DNA of 11,176 nucleotides from VFBF01 sp034440275 (GCA_034440275.1 JAWXBS010000040.1:1-11176), one strand, 5' to 3'. Positions 1 to 5,990 are shown, counted from the first letter of the stretch. A program made the numbers and translations. The notes: generated from the letters alone by a model not told the origin.

Positions 1-3
1 AGA

Positions 4-75
4 AAATAATGTGAAGGAACACCAGCAACACGCTGTTCTCATTGAAGGACGCGGGCCGCGTCCTTCACATTATTT
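4..75. repeat. Nested inverted repeats around a shared TCCTTCA arm
   Basis: Positions 4-18 (AAATAATGTGAAGGA) and 61-75 are a perfect 15-bp inverted repeat. Positions 43-54 (TGAAGGACGCGG) and 56-67 are a perfect 12-bp inverted repeat with one base between. The two structures share the arm at 61-67, so they are mutually exclusive as hairpins. The repeat overlaps the upstream end of the hydrolase remnant. It could be a rearrangement scar, a mobile-element end or a regulatory structure; the sequence alone does not decide. Confidence 0.6.
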
Positions 76-305
76 CCGTCCTCTCAGAGTGCGTCGAGCT
101 GTCCGACTTCCCCTACTTTGTGGCCTCGCCGTTGAACCGCTGGCTCGGTCTGGGTCCAATAGATGCGCGGCGCGCACACACCATCATCAACGTCTATTCG
201 CGCGCGTTCTTTGACCGCTACTTGAAGGACGCCCCGACGCAGCCGTTGCTTGCGGGACCAGCCCCGCAATATCCCGACGTGCATTTCGAGCGACGCGGGC
301 CGTAG
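42..305 (+). pseudogene. C-terminal remnant of a PAF-acetylhydrolase-like alpha/beta hydrolase
   Basis: The frame encodes about 87 residues and matches the C-terminal end of the platelet-activating-factor acetylhydrolase-like or dienelactone-hydrolase-like serine esterases. Recognisable parts are SDFPYF, the stretch SPLNRWLGLGPIDARRAHTI and the segment AFFDRYLKD, followed by a short PDVHFERR tail. The nucleophile-elbow GxSxG and the catalytic Asp would lie upstream and are absent, because this frame is closed by a TGA at 12-14. The residue where these enzymes usually carry the catalytic His, just before the SDF motif, appears to be Cys (SECVELSDF). The TTG at 42 is only the first possible start. 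I read it as a decayed 3' fragment, not a working enzyme. The family assignment comes from sequence memory without alignment. Confidence 0.5.
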
Positions 306-337
306 TGTCTACCACCTGCGAATTTGGGCGTGATGGT

Positions 338-377
338 GACGTACGTCTCAAGGACGAAGTTGCAGTCCATTGGACTG
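338..377. repeat. Two short palindromes upstream of the broken hypothetical gene
   Basis: Positions 338-347 are the perfect palindrome GACGTACGTC. Positions 363-369 (CAGTCCA) and 371-377 (TGGACTG) are a perfect 7-bp inverted repeat with one central T. They lie 45-85 bases before the start at 422, in the likely promoter region, so they could be operators. No convincing -35/-10 pair accompanies them. Confidence 0.3.
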
Positions 378-421
378 TCGCAGATCATAAACCTCACACT
401 TAGTAACGCAGGAGCAGTGCC

Positions 422-845
422 ATGGCCGCGAAGAAATCCGCCAAAACCAAAGGAACGCCTGACGATCCATGGGTGCTGAAAACACCGCCGCTAACCTCCG
501 TGTTCACGATGCATCGCGACGTGAAGGACGGGAAGGACGTCCTTTGTTTGCACCGTCGGGAAGACAGTGCTGCTCTACGACGCGCGGTGCCTCGATGACC
601 TGCGCGCGATGCTCAAGGCGCATGGCGATTGGATGGAGCTTGGCTCCGCCGACGAACAAAAAGACGCCAAGCCCGGAACCGTGGAAGCCTGGGGCCGATC
701 GACGAACAATCCAGTTGGCGGCTGGTATGGGCTCAAGAAGGGATTGCGTGGGCGGTTCGGGATGTATGTGCCGCCATTGATGGAAGCGCTGGGGCTCGCG
801 GAAGTCGAGCACAACGCGCGGGGCAATCGAATACGCGCCATCTGA
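422..845 (+). pseudogene. Conserved hypothetical protein gene broken by a single-base frameshift
   Basis: Two overlapping frames make one protein of about 140 residues. The first runs from ATG 422 (MAAKKSAKTKGTPDDPW) to DGKDVL near 544. The second resumes at 546 with VCTVGKTVLLYDAR and reaches the TGA at 843-845. Removing one T from the TTT at 543-545 joins them as GTC CTT GTT TGC with no loss. An AGGAG at 410-414, 7 bases before the ATG, supports the start. The second half carries WGRSTNNPVGGWYG, LKKGLRGRFGMY and EVEHNARGNRIRAI, which I recognise as a small conserved family of unknown function (probably DUF6855; the number is from memory). I see no catalytic motif. Uninterrupted, the first frame stops at a TGA near 596. 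It may be a recent pseudogene or a sequencing error. Confidence 0.75.
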
Positions 846-1126
846 GCGCTGCGCCACGTACCAGGCGCCGTTAGTGCGCCGACCGATCCCTTAAACTCGC
901 TGGTGTTCCCGATATTCGCTATGCGCGCCGAGTGCACACGACCGCGCGCCTACTAGGGTGAGCCCCCTGTAGCTGTGAACACGTCGTGCACACGACACGC
1001 CGAAAACCCTTAGAAATTAAGCGTAATCCGTCCAATCCATCACTGCTGGCAGAATGTACCACTCCGTTTTCCACTCAGCCCGCTGGGTCCGGCCAAAGGA
1101 GCGTACCCCACCCGCCGGACCTAGCC
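846..1126. other. Gene-poor interval with a repeated 11-mer and a hairpin
   Basis: I see no convincing gene on either strand in these 281 bases. The 11-mer GTGCACACGAC occurs at 932-942 and again at 986-996, and the second copy forms a dyad with the bases before it (GTCGTG 983-988, CACGAC 991-996). Near the right end, 1086-1093 (GGTCCGGC) and 1114-1121 can form an 8-bp stem with a 20-nt loop just past the stop of the minus-strand gene at 1127. That stem could act in transcript ending, but it has no T-tract. Confidence 0.45.
932..996. repeat. 11-bp direct repeat GTGCACACGAC, two copies
   Basis: Exact copies lie at 932-942 and 986-996, 54 bases apart start to start. The second copy sits inside the dyad GTCGTG-CA-CACGAC (983-996). 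They could be protein-binding sites or a small duplication; there is no gene within the interval. Confidence 0.5.
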
Positions 1127-1360
1127 TTAGGCGTCCTCGTCATATCCGAGCGCATTGACGCGAAGCAGCCCCGATACGCCCTCATACAATAGGATGCGCT
1201 CGGCCATGGGAAAACCCTGCAGCCGCCATGCCAGATGCAGTGCGCTCGCATAGACCGCATGAGTCGAACGCACCTCACCCATATCGAGCGCACGGCGCAG
1301 GCAATCGGCCAGGTCCAAGGTCTGCGGGTCCAGCGCTTCCTCGGGAAAAGCCTCACTCAT
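1127..1360 (-). CDS. Small protein of unknown function beside the AlpA gene
   Basis: This encodes 77 residues (MSEAFPEEALDPQTLDLADC...GYDEDA) that I do not recognise. The start at 1360 is preferred over the in-frame ATG at 1381 because GGAGG (minus strand, 1366-1370) lies 5 bases before it. The protein is acidic at both ends, with a likely helical, partly hydrophobic middle (VYASALHLAWRL, then AERILLYEGVSGLL). It has no signal peptide, membrane segment or metal-binding motif. The stop codon of a short upstream ORF overlaps this ATG as ATGA, which suggests translational coupling. It is divergent from the AlpA gene. A small regulator, an antitoxin-like protein or an element accessory protein are all possible; nothing in the sequence decides. 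Confidence 0.6.
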   Translation of the reverse strand: MSEAFPEEALDPQTLDLADCLRRALDMGEVRSTHAVYASALHLAWRLQGFPMAERILLYEGVSGLLRVNALGYDEDA

Positions 1361-1458
1361 GTTCGCCTCCAATTGCAGCATTGCAGCAGATCGACGATGG
1401 CCCGTCCAAGCGCGCGCATCATTCCTAGCTTTTCCTCCTCATTCTCGAAACACTTCAC
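1357..1458 (-). CDS. Candidate 33-residue ORF translationally coupled to the gene after it
   Basis: A short minus-strand frame ends with TGA at 1359-1357, overlapping the ATG at 1360 as ATGA. The chosen start is GTG 1458 (reading KCFENEEEKLGMMRALGRAIV, ending LLQCCNWRRT) because GGTGGAG lies about 6 bases before it. ATG 1422, with AGGAGG 11 bases upstream, would give 21 residues. The frame is open back to a TAG near 1557, so up to 65 codons are possible if a TTG such as 1512 is used. The predicted peptide is helical and charged, with a Cys-Cys pair. It could be a small gene, a leader that couples translation, or chance. I know no family for it. Confidence 0.35.
   Translation of the reverse strand: MKCFENEEEKLGMMRALGRAIVDLLQCCNWRRT
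1373..1388. repeat. Tandem 8-bp repeat TTGCAGCA x2
   Basis: TTGCAGCA occurs back to back at 1373-1380 and 1381-1388. It lies 3 bases upstream of the GGAGG that serves the gene starting at 1360, and inside the candidate coupled ORF, where it encodes part of LLQCCNW. A change in copy number by slippage would shift that short frame. Confidence 0.6.
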
Positions 1459-1653
1459 GGATCGCTCCACCTGACCCAATCGCGTGACGTGAGCTTCACA
1501 TGCCGACTGCAACCTCGTCCCCGCATGTCCCGCGTCTTCCCGCCGAAAACGCTGCTACGCGCGTTCGCGCGGAAAGCTCGCCGACGCGGTGAAGGCACAA
1601 GCGCGCGTTGCATCAATCGAGCACTATTGCTTCAGAAATATTGGTGGATTCCG
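1459..1653. other. Divergent intergenic region before the AlpA gene
   Basis: This stretch lies between the small minus-strand ORFs and the plus-strand AlpA gene. It should hold the promoters for both directions, but I could not pick out a convincing -35/-10 pair. A plus-strand frame is open from a GTG at 1489 into the AlpA gene, but its extra N-terminus is basic, low-complexity and unlike AlpA proteins. Confidence 0.4.
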
Positions 1654-1944
1654 ATGGCGTCTTCCCGCACTCAAAAGGCCGGCATCAACAAGCGCATGAT
1701 CCGCCGCCACGAGTTGCGCGCTATCGTGCCACTTGCTGACAGCACGATTTACGAAATGGAGCAGCGCGGCGAATTCCCGCGACGTTTCCACCTCACACCC
1801 CGCTGCGTCGTGTGGGATCTCCTTGAGATCGAGGCGTGGATCGACGAGCGACGTAAAACCTCCGGCGCGAGAGCCGCATCGGCACCGCATCCTGATGTCC
1901 GGTTGCGGAAATCACGACCCGTCGTCACGCCGCAGACTGCGTAG
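1654..1944 (+). CDS. AlpA-family helix-turn-helix transcriptional regulator
   Basis: This 96-residue protein matches the AlpA/MerR-like excisionase fold: a basic N-terminus, then a winged helix from about residue 14 to 66. The segment IVPLADSTIYEMEQRGEFPR fits the family pattern of helix, turn, STIYxxxxxGxFP, and VVWDLLEIEAWIDERR fits the closing W-x-x-x-E-x-x-x-W-I helix. AlpA proteins bind DNA beside prophage and island integrases, where they activate integrase expression or direct excision. The ATG at 1654 is chosen because GGTGGA lies 5 bases upstream and it gives a normal length; ATG 1696 is a shorter option. The gene is convergent with the integrase, 14 bases between stops. The 30-residue C-terminal tail is longer and more basic than in most AlpA proteins. 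Confidence 0.8.
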   Translation: MASSRTQKAGINKRMIRRHELRAIVPLADSTIYEMEQRGEFPRRFHLTPRCVVWDLLEIEAWIDERRKTSGARAASAPHPDVRLRKSRPVVTPQTA

Positions 1945-1958
1945 GCAACCGCCGACAT

Positions 1959-3227
1959 TTACGCCGTCGGGTCATGTGTAACCATCTGCACAGATGTTGG
2001 CAGAAGCGTCGGTGTATACTTTTCGCCCTTGGTCCACGCATCGACGAGGTTGGCCCATTCCTGCAACATATGCCGGCGTTGAGGCTCGTATTCGGCCTTA
2101 TTGTACACGCCGAGCGATGACCGCCCGTCTTCGTGGGCGAGACACTTCTCAATCCAGTCGGCATTGAAGCCCACTTCGTTGAGAAGCGTCGATCCAGTGC
2201 GACGCAAGTCATGCACGGTGAATGGCGCCAACGGGAGACTCTCCTCCTTTGCGAGGTCACGGATGGCCGTGGTGACGCGGTTGAACGTGGCGCGCGACAT
2301 CGGCTCGTCGGCCTCATAGCGAGATGGCAGCAAGTACGGTGAATTTCCGGCGCAAGTTTTCAGCGCTATCAGAATGTCCAGCGATTGCTGAGACAGATAG
2401 ACGTTGTGGGGCTTGGAGCGCTTCATCCGTTCTTTCGGGATTGACCAGACCGCGTTCTCGAAATCCACCTCTGACCATACGGCGTCCTGCAGCTCACTCT
2501 TGCGAACCATCGTCAGCAGAATGAGCTTAAGCCCGAGGCGAATAGTCGGAAGCGTCGCAATGCGCCCCAGGAGCGTAAAGGCGATGCGGATTTCGCTGGG
2601 TGACAGCGCGCGGTCGCGAACCTCAAATGTCGCGATGGACGCCGGCCCCACCTCGTCGGCAGGGTTGGGAACCTTTTCGCCATGCAGGATGGCAAACCCG
2701 TAAACCTGTTTGACGATATCGCGCACGTGGATGGCCGTCGCCGGCGCGCCCCGGTCCTTCACGCGCGCGCATAGGGCTCGAAGGTCATCGGGGGTGATTT
2801 CCGTCAGGAGCCGGTTCTTCCAGGCCGGGGCGATATCGCGATCATAGATGTGGCGGCGCATCGCCTTGGTGCTCTCAGCCATGCGTCCTTGAGTAAGCCA
2901 CCGCTCCGAGAACTGGCCGAAGCTCTTGGCCTCCTGCAAACGCCGCTTCGCACGTTGCTTCTCCTGCGCGGGAGACTGGCCGTCCTGAACCGCCTTCCGT
3001 GCGGCCATACACTTCTCGCGCGCCTGGGCCAGCGTCAGCCCGTCTCGACCATACTTTCCGATGGTGAGGGTCTCGCGCCGTCCATGCAGCCGGTAGTCAA
3101 GACGAAAGACAACTGAGCCCGCCTTTTTGACCACGACGTACATGCCGTCGCGGTCAGCAACTTTATAGTCTTTTTCTTTTGATTTCAGTTGCTTGAGAGC
3201 TGTGTCCGTCAACATTTTCCGCCCCAT
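1959..3227 (-). CDS. P4-type tyrosine site-specific integrase
   Basis: This protein of 422 residues has the layout of P4-like island integrases. An N-terminal arm-binding domain (about 5-90, TDTALKQLKSKEKDYKVADRDG, formerly DUF4102) is followed by a core-binding SAM-like domain (about 100-190) and the catalytic domain (about 205-390). The active-site residues are all visible: Arg242 in LLTMVRKSEL, Lys265 in SIPKERMK, His339 and Arg342 in HDLRR, His365 in CLAHEDG, and the nucleophile Tyr375 in GVYNKAEY. It would catalyse integration and excision of the element at the guaA 3' end. ATG 3227 is chosen because MGRKMLTDTA fits family N-termini. ATG 3215 is possible, with GGGGCGG before it, and TTG 3263 is unlikely because it would place a repeat motif in the coding region. 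The sequence looks intact. Confidence 0.93.
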   Translation of the reverse strand: MGRKMLTDTALKQLKSKEKDYKVADRDGMYVVVKKAGSVVFRLDYRLHGRRETLTIGKYGRDGLTLAQAREKCMAARKAVQDGQSPAQEKQRAKRRLQEAKSFGQFSERWLTQGRMAESTKAMRRHIYDRDIAPAWKNRLLTEITPDDLRALCARVKDRGAPATAIHVRDIVKQVYGFAILHGEKVPNPADEVGPASIATFEVRDRALSPSEIRIAFTLLGRIATLPTIRLGLKLILLTMVRKSELQDAVWSEVDFENAVWSIPKERMKRSKPHNVYLSQQSLDILIALKTCAGNSPYLLPSRYEADEPMSRATFNRVTTAIRDLAKEESLPLAPFTVHDLRRTGSTLLNEVGFNADWIEKCLAHEDGRSSLGVYNKAEYEPQRRHMLQEWANLVDAWTKGEKYTPTLLPTSVQMVTHDPTA

Positions 3228-3240
3228 TTCGGCCGAAAAT

Positions 3241-3386
3241 ACCGTCAGCCGAATACCCCTCAAAACTCACCATAAAATGCTGTTTTAACAACATTTTTCT
3301 CCAGTTTTCATACCGTCACGTGGAGATTTCTAAGGACGGTATCGTCCAAATGGCCCAGATGCAACTATTCGGATGACCGTCAGCCG
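3241..3386. repeat. Repeated ACCGTCA-type motifs in the integrase control region
   Basis: ACCGTCAGCCG occurs exactly at 3241-3251 and 3376-3386. ATACCGTC occurs at 3239-3246 and at 3310-3317, and in reverse complement at 3335-3342, so the last two form an 8-bp inverted repeat with a 17-base spacer. Four related copies in 150 bases directly upstream of the integrase suggest binding sites for the integrase arm domain or the AlpA protein. Confidence 0.55.
3277..3294. promoter_or_regulatory. 18-bp imperfect dyad upstream of the integrase, possible operator
   Basis: ATGCTGTT-TT-AACAACAT has half-sites ATGCTGTT and, on the other strand, ATGTTGTT, which differ at one base in eight. It lies 50 bases before ATG 3227, where an operator for the integrase promoter would be expected. 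The surroundings are AT-rich compared with the rest of the window. The binding partner is unknown; AlpA is the obvious local candidate. Confidence 0.4.
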
Positions 3387-3412
3387 CGCCGTCAAATGCT
3401 CTCGTTGGCCCT

Positions 3413-3492
3413 CGATAGACACCGATAGACATAGGGGTATTTATAGTTATTTTTCATGGACTTAATGGCGATTTGCCGATAGTCTACGATAG
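3413..3492. repeat. Two pairs of CGATAG repeats, each spaced 10 bp
   Basis: CGATAG occurs at 3413, 3423, 3477 and 3487. The first pair is extended to CGATAGACA with a 10-bp period, and the second pair also has a 10-bp period. Each pair therefore puts its sites on the same face of the helix. They lie between the guaA stop and the integrase, the expected place for arm-type sites of an attachment region. Confidence 0.6.
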
Positions 3493-3508
3493 CCTCAAAA
3501 GGCTATTG
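3487..3508 (-). terminator. Hairpin just past the guaA stop codon, terminator-like or att core
   Basis: Positions 3489-3495 (ATAGCCT) and 3500-3506 (AGGCTAT) form a perfect 7-bp stem with the loop CAAA, extendable to 9 bp through a G-T pair. It starts within 5 bases of the guaA stop. No T-tract follows on the minus strand, so it would be a weak intrinsic terminator. Its position at the inferred element boundary also makes it a candidate for the recombination core. Confidence 0.4.
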
Positions 3509-3510
3509 AA

Positions 3511-5100
3511 TCATTCCCACTCGATCGTCCCCGGCGGCTTGGACGTCACGTCGTAGACCACACGGTTGACGCCCTTGACCTCGTTGATGATCCGCGTTGC
3601 AGCGCGGCCGAGGAAATCCATCGGGAACGGGAAGAAGTCCGCCGTCATGCCGTCGGTGGAGGTCACGGCGCGCAGCGCGAGCACATGTTCGTAGGTGCGC
3701 CCGTCGCCCATGACACCGACGGTTTTCACCGGCAACAGCACCGCAAACGCCTGCCATATCTGGTCGTAGAGACCCGCCTTGCGGATCTCGTCGAGATAGA
3801 TGGCGTCGGCGTCGCGCAGGATGTCGAGCTTCTCGGCGGTGATCTCGCCCGGCAGGCGGATCGCGAGGCCAGGTCCCGGGAATGGATGGCGCCCGACGAA
3901 ACGTTCCGGCAGGCCGAGTTCGCGTCCGAGCGCGCGGACTTCGTCCTTGAACAATTCGCGCAGCGGTTCGACGAGCTTCATGTTCATGCGCTCGGGCAGG
4001 CCGCCCACATTGTGATGCGATTTGATGGTGACGCTCGGGCCGCCAATGGCGCTGACGCTTTCGATGACGTCCGGATAGAGCGTGCCCTGGGCGAGAAAAT
4101 CGGCGCCGCCGACGGACTTCGCCTTCTCTTCAAACACGTCGATGAAGAGCTTGCCGATGGTCTTGCGCTTGGTTTCGGGGTCGGACACGCCTTCCAGCGC
4201 GCCGACGAAGCGCTCGCGCTCGTCAGCGTGGATCAGCGGGATATTGTAGTGATCGCGGAACAGCGTGACGACTTCCTGCGCCTCGTCCTTCCGCATCAGG
4301 CCGTGATCCACGAACACGCAGTGGAGCTGATCGCCGATCGCCTCGTGCAGCAACACGGCCGCCACGCTTGAATCGACGCCGCCCGAAAGCCCGCAGATCA
4401 CGCGGCCCTTCCCCACCTGTGCACGGATGCGCGCGATGGCTTCGTCCTTGAACGCCGCCATCGTCCAGTCGCCCGCGCAGCCGGCGATCTTGTGCGTGAA
4501 ATTGCGCAGGAGCTTCGCGCCGTCCGGCGTGTGCACGACCTCGGGGTGAAACATCACGCTGTAGAAATGATACTGCTCGTCGACGGCGATGGCGTACGGC
4601 GCGTTCGGCGAGGTGCCGACGACGGTGAAGCCCTGCGGCAGTTGCGTGACGCGGTCGCCGTGGCTCATCCACACCGGGTATTTGCCGCCGACCTCCCAGA
4701 AGCCTTCGAACAGCGGGCTGTCGCGCAGGATTTCCACATCGGCGCGGCCGAATTCCCGCGCGTGCCCGCCTTCGACCTTGCCGCCGAGCTGCACCGCCAT
4801 CGTCTGCTGGCCGTAGCAGATGGCCAGCACCGGCACGCCCATCTCGAAGACCTGTTGCGGCGCACGCGGGCTTTCGCCCTCGATGACGCTCGCCGGCCCG
4901 CCGGAGAGAATGATCGCCTTCGGATTGTACCCGCCGTCGAGGACGCCTTGGGCCTTGTTGAACGGATGGATCTCGCAATAGACCCCGCTCTCGCGGACGC
5001 GCCGCGCGATGAGCTGCGTGACCTGACTGCCGAAGTCGATGATCAGGACGCGGTCGTGGGTGGGTTGGGCGGCGGCTGTTTCGGAATTGGGTCGGGCCAT
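3511..5100 (-). CDS. guaA: GMP synthase (glutamine-hydrolysing)
   Basis: GuaA converts XMP to GMP with ATP and glutamine, the last step of GMP synthesis, in the cytoplasm. The 529 residues are full length for the family. The class I glutamine amidotransferase domain occupies about 17-205, with the nucleophile Cys95 in AICYGQQ and His185 and Glu187 in MFHPEVVH. The ATP-pyrophosphatase domain follows, with its PP-loop SGGVDSS at 239-245. The C-terminal dimerisation domain ends in the conserved KPPGTIEWE. ATG 5100 gives a normal N-terminus, with VLIIDFGSQ at about residue 18; no strong ribosome site precedes it. It lies 47 bp after the VIT gene on the same strand, so the two may be co-transcribed. 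Its 3' end is the inferred insertion site of the neighbouring element, and the reading frame is kept to the stop. Confidence 0.98.
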   Translation of the reverse strand: MARPNSETAAAQPTHDRVLIIDFGSQVTQLIARRVRESGVYCEIHPFNKAQGVLDGGYNPKAIILSGGPASVIEGESPRAPQQVFEMGVPVLAICYGQQTMAVQLGGKVEGGHAREFGRADVEILRDSPLFEGFWEVGGKYPVWMSHGDRVTQLPQGFTVVGTSPNAPYAIAVDEQYHFYSVMFHPEVVHTPDGAKLLRNFTHKIAGCAGDWTMAAFKDEAIARIRAQVGKGRVICGLSGGVDSSVAAVLLHEAIGDQLHCVFVDHGLMRKDEAQEVVTLFRDHYNIPLIHADERERFVGALEGVSDPETKRKTIGKLFIDVFEEKAKSVGGADFLAQGTLYPDVIESVSAIGGPSVTIKSHHNVGGLPERMNMKLVEPLRELFKDEVRALGRELGLPERFVGRHPFPGPGLAIRLPGEITAEKLDILRDADAIYLDEIRKAGLYDQIWQAFAVLLPVKTVGVMGDGRTYEHVLALRAVTSTDGMTADFFPFPMDFLGRAATRIINEVKGVNRVVYDVTSKPPGTIEWE

Positions 5101-5147
5101 GGGCCGAATTGAACTGCGTCGCCCGTATCGTCAACGGGGCGCCGACA

Positions 5148-5849
5148 TCACCCCGCCGCGCCAAACATCGCGCCCACGCCTGCGGTGACGGCCAGCGCAA
5201 TCGCGCCCCAGAAAACGACCCGCACCACTGGCTTCAGCACGGACGCGCCGCCGGCCTGCGCACCCGCCGCGCCGAGGGCCGCCAGGAAGATCAGCGCCGC
5301 CGCCGACACCACCGGAACGATGGCGCCCGCCGGCGCGACAAGGACCGTCAACAACGGAAGGACTGCGCCGACGGCGAATGTCGCCGCTGAGGTCAGGGCA
5401 GCCTGCACCGGCCGCGCCGTTGTGAAATCAGAGATGCCGAGTTCGTCACGGGCATGCGCGCCGAGCGCATCCTTGCTCATGAGCTGTTCGGCGACCTGTC
5501 GGGCAAGTTCAGACGTCAGGCCGCGGTCCACGTAGATCGATGTCAGTTCCTGGCGCTCGAGTTCAGGATCGGTCTCGAGTTCGCGCTTTTCCTTCGCGAG
5601 ATCGGCGATCTCGGTGTCCGACTGCGAACTGACCGAAACATATTCCCCCGCCGCCATCGACATGGCGCCCGCGACGAGACCGGCGAGACCTGTGACGAGT
5701 ATGGCGCTCTTCGAAGATCCGGCGGCGGCGACGCCGACAATAAGGCTGGCTGTGGAGACGATGCCGTCATTGGCGCCCAGAACTGCGGCACGCATCCACC
5801 CGATGCGCGACACGAAATGGCTTTCCTTGTGCGTACCCAGACGAGACAT
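5148..5849 (-). CDS. VIT1/CCC1-family iron/manganese transporter
   Basis: The 233 residues match the VIT (vacuolar iron transporter-like) family of membrane proteins that export or sequester Fe2+ or Mn2+. The first segment carries the signature LGANDGIVSTASLIVGVAAA (about 24-43), the second is LVAGAMSMAAGEYVSVSSQ (about 58-76). A charged cytoplasmic stretch rich in Glu (about 77-140, including ERQELTSIYVDRGL) fits the metal-binding helices of the family. Three hydrophobic segments follow at about 150-172, 176-200 and 208-230. ATG 5849 has AAGGA about 9 bases upstream. Substrate choice cannot be read from the sequence. No iron-responsive operator is obvious, and the gene lies directly upstream of guaA with no terminator between. 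Confidence 0.92.
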   Translation of the reverse strand: MSRLGTHKESHFVSRIGWMRAAVLGANDGIVSTASLIVGVAAAGSSKSAILVTGLAGLVAGAMSMAAGEYVSVSSQSDTEIADLAKEKRELETDPELERQELTSIYVDRGLTSELARQVAEQLMSKDALGAHARDELGISDFTTARPVQAALTSAATFAVGAVLPLLTVLVAPAGAIVPVVSAAALIFLAALGAAGAQAGGASVLKPVVRVVFWGAIALAVTAGVGAMFGAAG

Positions 5850-5913
5850 GAGGCTAGGTCCTTGCTCGCTTGCTTCGATTGCGCCGCAACTGCAGCATAT
5901 CGCGCCAAATGCG

Positions 5914-5947
5914 AAAAGGGCGGATCGACCGAAGCCGACCCGCCCTT
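5914..5947 (-). terminator. Rho-independent terminator of the cold shock gene
   Basis: On the minus strand an AAGGGCGGGTCG arm pairs with a CGATCCGCCCTT arm (one G-T pair) around a GCTTCGGT loop, followed by TTTT. It lies about 45 bases past the cspA-type stop codon and upstream of the VIT gene, so it separates the two transcripts. Confidence 0.85.
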
Positions 5948-5990
5948 CCCTTGGTTCAGAGCTCAGCGTCTTGAAGACGCCGTGCAGCCG

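Larger units (their letters stand above)
1..3510. mobile_element. Putative guaA-associated integrative element or genomic island, integrase-proximal end
   Basis: This is accessory DNA ending at the 3' end of guaA. The supporting signs are a full-length P4-type tyrosine integrase, an AlpA-type regulator beside it, two broken genes, unrecognised small ORFs, and a repeat-rich gap between the integrase start and the guaA stop. The 3' end of guaA is an established insertion site for islands that encode P4-type integrases, and the integrase here has the usual orientation, the same as the target gene. The right boundary is inferred to lie at or just inside the guaA 3' end. The left boundary is not visible, and the leftmost kilobase could be older chromosomal DNA. 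I found no second copy of the guaA 3' end in the window, so the far attachment site must lie outside it. Confidence 0.55.

Noticed and set aside
1044..1066. Possible second copy of the guaA 3' end (attachment site) near GAATGTACCACTCC
   Set aside because: Only scattered bases resemble the guaA end; there is no run of identity long enough to be an attachment repeat.
1489..1653. N-terminal extension of the AlpA gene from GTG 1489
   Set aside because: The extra residues are basic and unlike AlpA proteins, and a good ribosome site precedes ATG 1654.
1925..2317. 130-codon minus-strand frame inside the integrase
   Set aside because: It overlaps the catalytic domain of the integrase in another frame and has no independent support.
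3413..3492. CRISPR array or replication iterons
   Set aside because: The repeats are only 6-9 bp with 10-bp period and come in two pairs. There are no spacers, no cas genes and no Rep gene nearby.
3685..5112. Plus-strand open frames of 228 and 206 codons opposite guaA
   Set aside because: They are antisense to guaA with compositional bias only, no start signals and no recognisable motifs.
4223..5200. 325-codon open frame in another frame of guaA
   Set aside because: It is Arg-rich, low-complexity sequence overlapping GMP synthase, so a shadow frame.
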